Origin: Molanna angustata
Taxonomy: Eukaryota; Arthropoda; Insecta; Trichoptera; Molannidae
Assembly (NCBI GenBank): GCA_963576475.1
Contig: OY754970.1
Coordinates: 27,019,091 to 27,083,090 of the forward strand
DNA: 64,000 bases
Reading direction: 5' to 3'
Below are positions 42,606 through 54,454 of the stretch, in pieces. Position 1 is the first letter of the stretch; each line of letters starts with the position of its first letter. The position numbers and the translations under genes were made by a program. The notes under the pieces are model-generated. The model saw only the letters and a list, made by a program, of their open reading frames with translations, made no database searches and was not told where the DNA came from.

Positions 42606-42766
42606 GCCGTTTCTTCTTTTATAATTATGTAATAACTAGAGTATTATAATATTGATAAATTACAATCTTGGTTCAGATAACTTTGTAGACATGGATAATT
42701 CTGTAAACTCTTTAAGGAATTCTTGTTATTTCGAACAAGAAAGACGTTGAATATTTTAAGTATATT

Positions 42767-42882
42767 ACTAGTTGCATGTAACACATGAGATCCAACTGCC
42801 GATAGCGATAGTATGACTTATTATTCAACTATACATACTATCGCTATGGACAGTCGGATCTCATGTATTACATGCAACTAGT
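42767..42882. repeat. 116 bp palindrome formed from the family D end
   Basis: ACTAGTTGCATGTAACACAT, then 'gagatccaactgccgatagc' and 'gatagtatg', pairs with its reverse complement ending ACATGCAACTAGT around a short loop ('acttattattcaactata'). Single arms of the same sequence terminate family D at 2092, 15133 and 47580. Two ends have therefore been joined head-to-head here. Confidence 0.8.
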
Positions 42883-43530
42883 TGTGTATAGGCGACTGCC
42901 ATACAAATTTTTTGAAGCAATGTCGTCACTTAATTCAATTTTTATAAAAATTGTTAAAAAATGTTTGAGATATATAACTATAATGTACACATTTTTTATA
43001 GAAAATTAAATTCTCTAGTTTACATGTTTCGGCGTTTTTCGATATTATTAAAAGAAATGGAAATAAAGGCAATCAAAGACAATAAGTTGTCATACCAATT
43101 TTTTGCTTCTTAATAAAAACAGTTTGAGAAACCCTGGAACTGTTTTTCAAAATCCATTTCAAGATACTATATTTGACTATATTTGTACAAACTTTCAGCA
43201 TTCTGGCTTTTATAGTATTTGAGATATGAACAAATGCTATAAAAATTAAAATTTTGATAACCCCTGACTAGAACAAAAGTTCTAAATATTGATTATAAAA
43301 GTTTTGTGTACCTAAAATTGTATATATATTCTGAAATTTTAGGCTTTGTGAATCCAGCGGATCAAAAGTTATAAAGGGGGGGACAGACACACAGACAGAC
43401 ACACAAAACTCACATAAAATGTTCTACTCCGAATTCTGAGTAAATCCATGTATAGGAACATATATGCTGCGAAGCCTCTAAGTTAGTGTTTTTAGAATGC
43501 AAAAAGTCCACTACCGCCGCCGCCGGTGTG
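42767..43530 (-). repeat. Family D repeat with palindromic end
   Basis: Read on the minus strand, the order is 'gcttcgcagcatatatgttc', 'tacatggatttactcagaat', 'ataacttttgatccgctgg', 'aggggttatcaaaattt', 'ggtttctcaaactg', 'gtgacgacattgcttc', then the palindromic end. Both halves of the family are present, so this is one of the fuller copies. No frame is conserved between copies. Confidence 0.75.
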
Positions 43531-43534
43531 AATC

Positions 43535-44300
43535 TTGGCAACATTTCATGACGCACCTGTATGGCCAAGCCGAAAAATGAATCATCAGTCTTCTTTCTTT
43601 CGGTTGCTTTGCTAGCTATTTAATAGATAAAATATTTTAGTTTACGATTTAGATTTATGTGAGTAGATATTGTGCTAAAATAAAAAATCGTTTAAACTCT
43701 AACTACTCTTTTTTTACTAGTTGATAAATCCCTAATTATTAATGTGGAGTCGGATAATCTTGATAACAAGAAGAAATACATTTTTTTATTAATATATTGG
43801 TTTGTTTCATTATAATTTGTAGTAAAAAAAACTGCCAGTAAAAGATATCAAAATGTTAAGTAAGTGATCCATAGAAAAAGAGTCAAATTAGCATATAAAT
43901 AAAATTTAATCAAAAATATTAGGTATATTAAAATTCATATAATATACTTTGGATCTAACAAAAAAACTTAAGTAGAATAAACGCAATCGTTAAATATGTA
44001 AAAAAAAACTGTCAACAAGAAAGACACATTCAGGTTATTAAGAATTAATGTTTTTATAAAGATCGAAAGAAGAACGGAGGCAAGAAGGAATCTGGAATAA
44101 GGTTCTAGTAGAATATCATTCAGAGTTTTAATTGATTATAATAATAATTGATACTAAATTTTTTATTCCGAATTAATATTTTCTGAAGGTACATAGAAAT
44201 TTGATTTCTTTTTATATTGTGTGGAAGACCTTAGCGAGTCATTAAAGTAATATTGATAAACTTGTAATAAATAAACAACAATAAATAAATTCTTATACAT
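43535..44300. other. No gene or repeat recognised
   Basis: AT-rich sequence with no long frame or shared segment noticed. Confidence 0.5.
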
Positions 44301-44303
44301 ATA

Positions 44304-45245
44304 GGCCCAGTATTTCAGTCGGCCCTTAGGAGTTTAACTCAAGTTTAACAAAAATATTGCGTATTTCAGTACCTAATCTTCCCTTAAATACGTCACTAAA
44401 CGACAAATATTTAACTCAACGTTTCTGGCGGATCGCGTGTCTTAATCTTGAGTTAAGTATTGTTTCTAGCCTTTTTCGCCAGGTGGCGTACTAATCGCCG
44501 CATGCTTAAATTTTTTATTTCATTTTATACTACAAATAACTACGCATAATAATTATAATCATGATTTATTTTTGTTGTTAAAATAAAAGACTTGATATAG
44601 AAGTGGTTCATGTATTTAATATTTATTTTCTTTTTTTACATAATTATGATGTATTGCCTGACAACAAACGAAATAAATTGTCAGCCATAATGAAACGTCA
44701 GGCACGCAACTTTATTTTTGCGATGTTTTTTCATCCCACTTTTTAAATTGATCCATCCTATTTCTATATATAATGTGTATTCTTAAATTTTCTACATAAG
44801 ACACTATTTTACCATTATCACTTAGTTCCATATCCATCTGTAAAATGTACATACATTTTGCATTGAAGAACTACGTACGTAGTACATATTCAATGACATT
44901 TTTTCACTACAATGTTTGATTTTAATTAAAAAAAACATCGATCGGTATAAAAAATTGAAAAAGTAACATGCTGTGTAATGAAACAAATAAAATAATGTGT
45001 TGTTATAATAATAAAATAATATTTAGTCACAGCTTCGCGTCACGTATCATTTAAGGTTATTACAATTTTGACAGATGCGTTATAGACAATAACCATAGAA
45101 AAACGTAAAATATATCTATAGTTGAAGATTACGTAACTGACGTTTCATTTTGCACTGAAATACGCGAATGAAATTTAATCTTCCCTAAACTTTTAACTTG
45201 GATTACCAAATCCAACGATTTAAGGGCCAACTGAAATCTCGGGCC
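44304..45245. mobile_element. Harbinger-like MITE (M3), copy 2
   Basis: The ends GGCCCAGTATTTCAGTCGGC and the reverse complement of 'aagggccaactgaaatctcg-ggcc' are inverted, flanked by the 3 bp repeat ATA (44301-44303 and 45246-45248). Near both ends it shares with copy 1 'tttaactcaagttt', 'aatacgtcactaaa' and 'caacgtttctggc'. It is 942 bp long against 586 bp in copy 1, the extra length lying in the middle. No transposase frame. Confidence 0.75.
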
Positions 45246-45249
45246 ATAC

Positions 45250-45600
45250 TTACAAAAAAAGTCATACTTATTTTGTACTTGAAATCAGATCAAATTGATT
45301 TAAAGTACAAAATTAAACAGTTTACTTAGAATTCGTTGTATTTTTAGTAACCAGCTAGCAGTTTTTATTTAGATTTAAAAACATTATATAAAATTAATAC
45401 ATCTAGTTTAAACAAAAAAATATAAAAATGACACTTTTTGAAACAAATAGTTGTAGTATGAGTATGACATTAAATTATGTAAACATCATGTAAAACTATG
45501 GAGAACATTACTTGTTTTTAACTATGTATTCAGCACCTAGCCTGCGAAAGGTGACAAGGCTTGTGGTTACTTTTATGTTTGGTGGTAAACTATTATACAT
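45250..45600. other. Probable 3' UTR of the adjacent minus-strand LINE remnant
   Basis: Non-coding AT-rich sequence downstream (on the minus strand) of the LINE C-terminus at 45619. On the minus strand, 'aaccacaagccttgtcacct' reads outward from the stop codon, as expected of a 3' UTR, but no tail could be fixed. Confidence 0.4.
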
Positions 45601-45618
45601 TTTGAGACCTTTATGGTA

Positions 45619-45950
45619 TTAACTATTTTGTGTACATGTTAATCTCGTTTTTGGAAGTTTAAAATCCTGACATCCTCTCGAAGGATATGTGTGAACATTG
45701 ACATTAAATAAGATATATTTTTGTATATATTTTGGAATCATATTATATTTCAGTTTGTAAATCAAAGTGAATGTGTTGTATATAATGTATTGCTTTACTG
45801 TCATTGTTTTTAGTTTATTTGACATTAATTTTATTCTTGTATATCTATTGCATTTTAAAATAGTTGTCATTCCCATATTTTGAAAAATCTGTAATTTTCT
45901 ATTTTGAGTTTCATTACAGAGGAATAGAACATTGATTCGATTTTATCAAG
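45619..45950 (-). pseudogene. CR1/L2-like LINE C-terminus, minus strand
   Basis: The frame continues from upstream of the ATG at 45876: C-N-E-T-Q-N-R-K-L-Q-I-F-Q-N-M-G-M, then TILKCNRYTRIKL, VKQYIIYNTFTLIYKL and Y-N-M-I-P-K-Y-I. 'LQxxQNxxxRxI ... VxxRIxYxxxxLxYKxxxxxxPxYL' is the common ORF2 tail of CR1/L2-like LINEs. About 100 residues are open. An upstream stop and loss of the RT core leave a truncated copy. It converges on the plus-strand remnant at 46010. Confidence 0.75.
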
Positions 45951-46009
45951 AGTTAACAATCTCTTGGGGTTTATCACAAGAGTCACTAAAGAATAAACCT
46001 GTCTTTTTA

Positions 46010-46430
46010 CTTTTAAAATCCTTTATTGTTCGCTCGTTCGTAGTCAGCTGGAGTTTGCATCAGTTGTCTGGAACACACATTTATCAACATACATCAACAG
46101 AATTGAAAGCATTCAGCACACATTTCTAAAACAACTAAGTTTTTGCAAAAATATTTCTTTAAATAATTATCATGAATCTGAATCATACCATCAGATACAA
46201 ACATGACGTTCCCGAAGATTAATGCTAGACACAAATTTCTTATACAAAATTGTTAATAACACAACCGATTCTTCATACTTACTTATCTCTTAATTGCCCC
46301 CAGCGTCACACTCGATCAAACGATTTGTTCTTTGTAAAATGTCCGCAAACCAATTTCATAAAAAAATCATAAATAAATCGTTCAACAACCAATTACAACA
46401 AATTAACTTTAGTAAATTGAGGTCCCGGGT
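46010..46430 (+). pseudogene. LINE C-terminus, plus strand
   Basis: The frame reads LYCSLVRSQLEFASVVWNTH, then LSTYINRIESIQHTFLKQLS and, past a stop, SRRLMLDTNFLYKIVNN. A later frame gives QRHTRSNDLFFVKCPQTNFI and K-K-S. This follows the LINE tail 'LVRSxLExxSxVWxP...YxxxIExxQxxFLxxL ... RRxxxDxxFLYKIxN ... RxxxxFxVxxxxTNxxxxSxIxR'. Two stops or shifts separate the parts. The C-terminal coding region is otherwise nearly complete. Confidence 0.85.
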
Positions 46431-46656
46431 GGGGCTGTTGTTGGTGTGATCAACGGGCGAAATTGAAAATCTTCGAGGTTATTCCTATCTCTCTATTCCC
46501 TCTCCCTTCCTGTTCTATAGAGGTTTGTACGCCAAAATCTTAATGAATAAGTATTTTATTTTTTTGTTGTTGTTTATATTTTGTATTGTAAAGATCACTC
46601 GTATTATCTAGCCATTATTTTGATTGTTTAAAAGCATTGGGGAACTTTACTGGTTT

Positions 46657-47575
<919 letters not shown>

Positions 47576-47579
47576 TTAA

Positions 47580-48480
47580 ACTAGTTGCATGTAACACATG
47601 AGATCCAACTGTCGATAGCGATAGTATGTATAGTTGAAGAATATGTACCAAACTATAAACCCATAAATACAAATTATTGAATATTTTCAGATATTTTGTT
47701 TTCTATACAACATATATTATGTAGGTATGTATGTCAAGATAGGATAGTATGGAGGAAGTTCCTTTTTTCCTACCCAGAATATGAAAATAGCATGATGGTA
47801 TGTATGTTTGGAGATGAAGTGTCAAACTATTAAGTCTTCTTACATATTGTGTATAGGCGACTGCCATACAAAATGTATGAAGCGATGTCGTCACTAAATT
47901 CAATTTTTAAAAAAATTGTTAAAAAAAATTGAGATCTTCTACTACAATGTTAATATTTTTTATAGAAAATTAAATTATCTAGTTGGGGTATTTCGGCTTT
48001 TTTCGATAATTGTATAAGTTTTGGAAATATAGGCAGTTAAACTCATAAATTTATCATAAAAAAAATATTTTTCTTAATAAAAAATGTTTGAGAAATCCTG
48101 GAATTTTTTCGAAAAAATCAATTTGAGATTTTTTATTTTTCTATGTTTGTACAAATTTTCAGCGTTCTAGCTTTTATGGTTTCTGAGATATATGGAAAAA
48201 TAAAATAAAAATTAAAAAGTTGATAACCCCTGACTGAAACAAAAATTCAAAATTCCGAGTATAAAAGTTTTGTAGGCCTGTAACTGTTTATATATTCTGA
48301 AATTTTGGGCTCTGTAAATTGAGCGGATCAAAAGTTATAAGGGAGGGGGGGGACACACACAGACCTCTCCATACAATTCTCGCGTATTCTGGCTTGATAC
48401 ATTGTCGATATGTTAAGAGAACAAAGTTCTCCTGAACAAATCGACAGTTGGATAACAGGAAAGTATAATTATTCTGAAAA
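47580..48480 (-). repeat. Family D repeat, near complete
   Basis: It starts with the 'actagttgcatgtaacacat' end, passes 'aggcgactgccatacaaa', 'gcgatgtcgtcac', 'gataacccctgactgaaac' and 'gagcggatcaaaagttata', and ends 'gaacaaatcgacagttgg' after 48440. It is about 900 bp. With 53505-54450 it defines the full order of the family. No protein frame is conserved. Confidence 0.8.
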
Positions 48481-48589
48481 ATTTTAAAATAAAAAAAAAC
48501 CTAATTTACAAAAAATAAGTGCAAAATGTATCGCTCAACTAATTTCCTGTTTATACAGAATTATTAAAATTAATCGGGAGAACATCCAA

Positions 48590-48626
48590 AAATTTGTAAA
48601 GTGCAATGTAATTGCACTTTACTCTT
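48590..48626. repeat. Short hairpin
   Basis: GTAAAGTGCAAT and ATTGCACTTTAC pair around 'gta'. It stands at the junction between the family D copy and the family E copy. Confidence 0.6.
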
Positions 48627-48634
48627 CACTACTT

Positions 48635-49155
48635 CGAGATGATATGTTTTGGGGAGTTATGAATTCGCAATTTAAGATTTTTTTATTGCACATTATCAAC
48701 TAGTATCATGGTGAGATTGTATTCTGAAAGTTTCATCAAAATGTATCTGTGTGTGTACTGTGTACCTACTATGTACGGCATGTTTATTCTACTTTATCGA
48801 TTAAAGAAGTGATTTTATAATGCGCAATCGATTCTTTACATATTTTACAAATTTGTATATATTTTACTCGCTTAAATCCCATTAAATATTGATGGGTATC
48901 TAATAAGTGATTTTCAATTTTTTTAACTATCAATTATTTAAAAGTAACCCCAAGATCAGAAAACTTAAAATTCGATATTTTTATTTTCAAATTGATAAAA
49001 AAGCACACCAATTTCATAAAAGTGGCATTATAGAATAAGTTTAAGTTTTAATTATACAAGTATTTTATTCAAAAATAATTTAACAAACTGATTTCATGAA
49101 AATGCTGCAAAATTTGAATATGCAATTATGAATAACTTACTTTCAAGAATTCCAT
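48635..49155 (+). repeat. Family E repeat, copy 2
   Basis: This is the same series as 37600-38135 with indels. The final 'cacttggtagtgaggagtat' part is displaced to 49484-49535, separated by the family G fragment at 49290-49400, which may be an insertion. Confidence 0.7.
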
Positions 49156-49289
49156 TTCAATTTAAATAAAAAAAAACAGTATGTTTTCGATTATACGTAG
49201 GTACATATATTGTTTATTGGTCGATAGCTATTTCGCCTTGTTAGGGCATCACCAAGACTTGCCTTAAAACAATATACGTAGAATCTAAA

Positions 49290-49410
49290 ATATAATGTTT
49301 TCGAATATTTTTTTTAATTGCATATACGATGACAGGTCGTAAGCCCTGTAGGTGTTTCGAGTTCCTGGTTCTTCTACAATATTCCAACTTCGTCTCTATT
49401 GAGATGTTAA
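49290..49410. repeat. Family G fragment
   Basis: 'ttcgaatattttttttaatt' and 'gcatatac' are joined to 'gacaggtcgtaagccctgta', 'gtttcgagttcctgg' and 'cttcgtctctattgagat'. The second part is inverted relative to 58744-58996 and 63260-63400, so the copy is rearranged. Confidence 0.6.
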
Positions 49411-49989
49411 AAAAAATGTTTGGCAGTAAAAATACATAGGTACTGTTACATTTTTTTATTTAAATTAAATTTTAATAATTTGTGGAGTCACTTGGTAGTG
49501 AGGAGTATCTATAGCGTTGGCCACAATTCACTCATTTTTCTTAGATTTAACACAAAATATGCGTTGCCTAGTTGCCAAATATTTATAATACAGTAAAATG
49601 CTATGCCATAAGCCAAACCAAACAGCATTATTTGATTTTGTAACTTACAATATTTTTTATCTGTTAACAAAGAAACTGAAACGGCAATAAACGTAACTTT
49701 TTTCAAAAGTTAAAAACCAATTTTGGTTGTAAGTTTTCAGAGGCAAACCAATACAAATTGTATCTAGAATACACGTAGGTACATTATAACATAACACAGC
49801 AGCAAAGTGCACAGTAAACGACTATGAGACATGCTGGAATTTTTCAATTAAATTGTTCACTGAATGTACCGTAGCTATGTTGCTGCATTTATAAGGGAAA
49901 TATATTTCCATGAATCGTTTGCTGAAGCCATACAAAAAATAAAAAAAAAATAAGAAAATTTCAATTAGCCTACTGACGTTATCGCCTAC

Positions 49990-50101
49990 CTACCGTCTAT
50001 AGTTGATAAGCCGTTTGGCTTCGAACGGGAGTCCTGGGTTCGATCCCCAGCAGACGATAATTTTTTTGTTGGAAGAAATGCCATATGGCTATAAACTCGC
50101 C
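49990..50101 (+). repeat. SINE-C copy 2
   Basis: The tRNA-like head has AAGCCGTTTGGCTTCGAACG and box B GGGTTCGATCCCCAGCAGAC, followed at once by TTGTTGGAAGAAATGCCATA-TGGCTATAAACTCGCC. The body between head and tail is shorter than at 32109. Confidence 0.75.
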
Positions 50102-50700
50102 AAAAATTTTGAGACGTACTACTACAATGCACATATTTATATATAAAAATAAATTATCTAGTTGGGGTGTTTCGGCTTTCGATATTTTAAAAACTTTGTA
50201 AATATAGGCAGTTAAACACATAAATTTATCATAAAAAAATGTTTTTCTTTATTAAAAATGTTTGAATTTTTTTTAAAAAGTGAATTCGAGATTTTGTATT
50301 TTTCTAAACTTATATCACTTTTCAGCAGTCTAGCTTTTATAGTTGTTGAGATATATGAAAAAAATAATTAAAATCTCAAAACTTGATAACCACTGACTGA
50401 AACAAAAACTCGAAATTCTGAGTATAAAAGTTTTGTAGGCCTAGAACTATCCGTATATTCTGAAATTTTAGGCTGTGTGCATAAGGGAGGGTGGGGACAC
50501 ACAGACACACTAAATTTTCTACTCCGAATACTATGTAAATCCATGTACATAACATATATGCTGCGAAGCCTCTAAGTTGATGTTTTTTGACATCAAAGAC
50601 CCTGCTTACAAATTTTGCGTATTTTGGCTTGATACTTTGTCGATATGTTACGAGAAATAAATTCTCTTGAACAAATCGACAGTTGGATAATATTGAACGA
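50102..50700 (-). repeat. Family D repeat, partial
   Basis: It enters the family directly after the SINE-C tail ('gagacgtactactacaatgc') and continues to 'aaatcgacagttggataat'. The distal end found at 47580 is missing, consistent with truncation at, or replacement by, the SINE. Confidence 0.75.
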
Positions 50701-50944
50701 TTTTTCCAAAGACAACAGTATTTTTCTTCTCTATGGTTTCATTTGATCAAACTTCTAAATGCTCACATGTTCTCCATGATATATGTACAGTGAAATTGGC
50801 CTACATAAAAATGAATTTATGGGCTGTATAAAACTATGAAAAAATTTTTTTTTTTAAAGAATTAATATGTCCTTGTAACAAGTACATATACATCCTAATA
50901 TTTTCCCTAAATTAAGCATAATACATACATATATGCTTGTGCTT

Positions 50945-51030
50945 AGGTGAACGAAATCGGTCATGGCAGGATTCGAACTCGCTACCACTGGATTGCTAAC
51001 CCAGCGCGCTAACCGTTCTGCCACCACCCA
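50945..51030 (-). repeat. SINE-B head (tRNA-like)
   Basis: The minus strand reads TGGGTGGTGGCAGAACGGTT, then AGCGCGCTGGGTTAGCAATC-CAGTGG and box B GAGTTCGAATCC, ending TTTCGTTCACCT. The middle can fold as an anticodon arm (ctggg/tccag), but the acceptor ends do not pair. It also shares its flank with 1275-1325, so it is a SINE head rather than a tRNA gene. Confidence 0.6.
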
Positions 51031-51059
51031 TCTACATCCCTATACAAAGAAAATAATCT

Positions 51060-52310
51060 TCAATTCTTCAATACTTAATATAATACAGAGTAAATCTTTT
51101 TACAATCTCTTGGACAATATGTTGTTTAATAGAAGGGTGAGAGTCTTCTTAGGAGGCAGCATAAGCAGAACAAGAATACTCAAAAATGGACTGCCTCAAG
51201 GATCTGTTTTGTCTCCGATGCTGTTTAATCTATACCTACACGTCAGACATTCCGGTAACCGCCTCTAGAAAGTTTGTCTACGCAGATGATGTGGCTCTTG
51301 TGACTCAGGCGACAAGTTTTGATGATCTAGAATTTGTTTTAAACGCTGACTTGCAGATCCTACAAAACTACTTCAATTATTGGCACCTAAAACCATCCTA
51401 GGAAAACAGTAGCGACAACTTTGCACCTAAACAATCAGCAGGCAAAAAAAGAACTGAATGTTTCCATGTGTGGCTAAAAGGTGCCGTATGAGAGCAACCC
51501 TAGATATCTCGGTGTAAAGCTTGACAGATCTCTAACATATGGCCCCCACCTACAATCTTTAAGAATCAAAGTAAAGGCCAGAAACAACATAATCATGAAG
51601 CTCACTGGCACAACGTGGGGAAGCACGGCTGAGGTATTGCGCACGTCAGCGATTGCTCTTGTTTACAGCGCTGCGGAATATTGCTCACCAGTATGGGCAA
51701 GAAGCGCGCATTGTAGAATCCTTGATACTGAGCTGAGTAAAACTATGAGGACAATCACGAGATGTGTGAGGTCTACCCCACTCCTGTGGCTTCCAGTACT
51801 TTCAAACATAGGCCCCCCGAACGGTGCAGAAAGCAGGCCTCAGCCAGAGAACTTGTAAAGATCAGCAGAAACCCCGAAATCCCAGCTTTCCAGGATATCT
51901 TCCAGCCTCCAAGACAGCGTTTGCGTTCCAGAAAACCCAGAAGACCTGACAAACTTCGATCTGCCTAGTGCATGGAGAGAGAGGTGGAAAGATGCAGATC
52001 CAATAAAAAATAAAGATATCATTCAAGATCCCACCTTGAAGGTCCCGGGCTTCAACCTTTCCCGTAAAGTCTGGGTCCAGCAAAACAGAATCCGCACAGG
52101 ACAGGGGCGCTGCAATCACCTCATGTGGAAATGGGGCAAAAGAGATTCTCCGGAGTGTGACTGTGGAGCAACTAACCAGACTGTCCAACATCTAGTAGAG
52201 GAGTGCCTGACGAGGAGATATCCGGGGGGATGGATGGATATCCATGATGCAAACCCGGAGGTCGTAAACTGGCTGACTGGATGGGAACCAGGGCTTTGAA
52301 TAGCCGAAAT
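51060..52310 (+). pseudogene. RNase H-type LINE (Jockey/I/R1-like), RT to C-terminus, frameshifted
   Basis: The frames follow one another along the plus strand. 51063-51260 has RVFLGGSISRTRILKNGLPQ then GSVLSPMLFNLYL. 51260-51401 has FVYADDVALVTQ, an intact catalytic box, then FDDLEFVLNADLQILQNYFN. 51481-51858 has PRYLGVKLDRSLTYGPHLQS, TWGSTAEVLRTSAIALVYSA and AEYCSPVWARSAH. 52036-52299 has QNRIRTGQGRCNHLMWKWGK, CDCGATNQTVQHLVEEC, the cysteine/histidine C-terminus. At least three frameshifts and one stop separate them. The endonuclease and N-terminal RT motifs are lost. A SINE-B head adjoins upstream. A short 3' UTR with AATAAA (52392) follows. Confidence 0.9.
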
Positions 52311-52404
52311 ATGACGCAGCCGATGGCGTAGAGAAGCCAATGCCAAACAAAAAGTAGTAAGTATATGTAATCTTCAATGTACCTGTGTGCCTAATAAACA
52401 GCCT

Positions 52405-52705
52405 TCTAACATTAGCAGAATTGCTTATAGAATTGCTTATATTTTTATTGCTAAATTGATTATACTTGCCTAAATTCAACACGTAATATTTTTTTGATTG
52501 TTTTACTGCAACCATACTACAAGATTGGAAATTGAAACGTATGTAGATACGATGCTTTAGAAGGCCACAAATGTAAATATTATTTTGGCATGTGAATTTA
52601 AAAATACTTTTCGTAGCCACTAACTATGAACAACGATGCTAAAAAAACGTTAAATTTACTACATTTCCCAATTGTCCGAAGGCACGCCCCTGCGATTTTT
52701 AGTAT
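52405..52705 (+). repeat. Family H repeat, uninterrupted copy
   Basis: This is the counterpart of 13255-13790 without the SINE. Shared words are listed there. It begins right after the LINE remnant's AATAAA and could be part of the sequence into which that LINE inserted. Confidence 0.7.
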
Positions 52706-53500
52706 AATTCACTTCATATTGATATCATTTATGCAGTGTTCACAATTTACATGCATCTTATCGCAATAATTTTAACCAGCTATTCAATGGAAATGTAATA
52801 CGTACATTACGTTCTGCACTGGGTACGTTCATATCTACAAAGGACAACTAAGAAACGGATAGTGTCGAAGTTGGCAAGTTAGGATTGTCTTGTAAAGATG
52901 TTTATAAAGTTAAATCAGCCACCTAGAAAATTGAACTAATGAATGGGGCCTTTCCCGCATGTTGGTGGAGCATGGCGGTAATACCGAGGTATATAGGTGG
53001 GTAGGTGGGTAGGTGGGTAGGTGCCATTAGGATCATAAGACACGAGGATCTAACTCAAGTTTCGAAACAATCCTGGCATCCCCACGGTACATTAGAGATG
53101 AACAAAATACTATTACATAGCTATCTATTAGGTGGATTCAGATCCAAGTTCGCTGGAAATCCTGAGTTTGTAAAGCTGATGTAGGTATTTAGCACCTTGT
53201 ACTCACCGGATGACCAAAAGCAGAGCCGAAATCGTATTTGAAATAATCTGGAAGCTGCATAAGTGAATGCTTATATTTTGAAATGTATTATCAACATTCT
53301 AGAATGACTGTTTGAATGATATTTGAAAATAGTAAAACATACGATAATAATAATACTGGGATGACTTACATAGCGCCGTTTTTGTGATAACCTCACTTCA
53401 AGTGCGCTTTGAAGGCGATGACAAGTGTGGGTTATTGTATCTCTGATCACATAATAGTACTTGTGGCGTTTAATTTCTCTGGATACCTTGTAAAAAAATG
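52706..53500. other. No gene; short GGTGGGTA tandem
   Basis: At 52995-53022 'ggtgggtaggtgggtaggtg' is a tandem of TAGGTGGG units. No coding frame is supported. The rest is unassigned AT-rich DNA. Confidence 0.5.
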
Positions 53501-53504
53501 ACAT

Positions 53505-53711
53505 TTCTTAATCCAACTGTCGATTCGTTCAAGAGAATGAAATTCTATTGAAGGAAGTGGCAGTTTAAATCCGAGATGCATGTACGAAGGAACATTTTGT
53601 ATGGCGTAGTGGACTTTTTGCATGCTAAAACACCAACTTAGAGGCTTCGCAGCATATATCTTCCCATACATGGATTTACTCAGAATTCTGAGAAGAACAT
53701 TTTATACGTGT

Positions 53712-53782
<71 letters not shown>

Positions 53783-54450
53783 AGGGTAGGTGTGTGTGTC
53801 TGTCCCCCCCTTATAACTTTTGATCCGCTTAATTTACAGAGCCAAAATTTCAGAATATATAAACAATTATAGGCCTACAAAACTTTTATACTCAGAATGG
53901 TGAATTTTTGTTTCAGTCAGGGGTTATCAACTTTTGAATTTTTGGTTTATTTTTCCATATATCTCAGAAACCATAAAAGCTAGAACGCTGAAATTTGTTA
54001 AAAACATAGACAAATACAAAATCTCAAATAATTTTTTTCTAAAAAATTCCAGGGTTTCTCAAACATATTTTAGTATGGAAAATATTTTTTATGATAAATT
54101 TATGAGTTTAACTGCCTATATTTCCAAATCTTTTAAAAATATCGAAAAAAGCCGAAATAACCCAACTAGATAATTTAATTTTCTATAAAAAATATTCATA
54201 TTGTAGAAGTACATCTCAATTTTTTTTAACAATTTTTATAAAAATTGAATTTAGCGACGACATTGCTTCATACAATTTGTATGGCAGTCGCCAATACACA
54301 ATATGTAAGAAGACTTAATAGTTTGATACTTAATCTCAAACACGCATACAGAACCATCATTTTCCGGGTAGGAAAAGAAGACTGACCTCCATACTGTCCT
54401 ATCTTGACATACATACCAACATGTGTTAAAATTTTCAATAATTTGGATTT
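53505..54450 (+). repeat. Family D repeat, fullest plus-strand copy
   Basis: It runs from 'ccaactgtcgattcgttcaa' through 'cttcgcagcatatatcttcc', 'tacatggatttactcagaat', 'ataacttttgatccgctt', 'tttcagtcaggggttatcaa', 'gaaaccataaaagctagaac', 'aactagataatttaat', 'gacgacattgcttcata' and 'gactgacctccata' to about 'catacataccaacatgtg'. It gives the order of landmarks used for all other copies. The 79-codon frame at 53934 lies inside the repeat and is not conserved. Confidence 0.8.
53704..53785. repeat. (TG)n microsatellite inside family D
   Basis: About 35 TG units with one CA-like interruption, at the position where other family D copies have only a short GTGTGTCTGTCCCC stretch. The family appears to seed TG repeats at this point. 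Confidence 0.95.
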
Positions 54451-54454
54451 ATGG

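Noticed and set aside
50945..51030. A tRNA gene on the minus strand
   Set aside because: An anticodon-like arm and box B are present, but the acceptor ends do not pair and the flank matches another SINE-B locus. It is better read as a SINE head.
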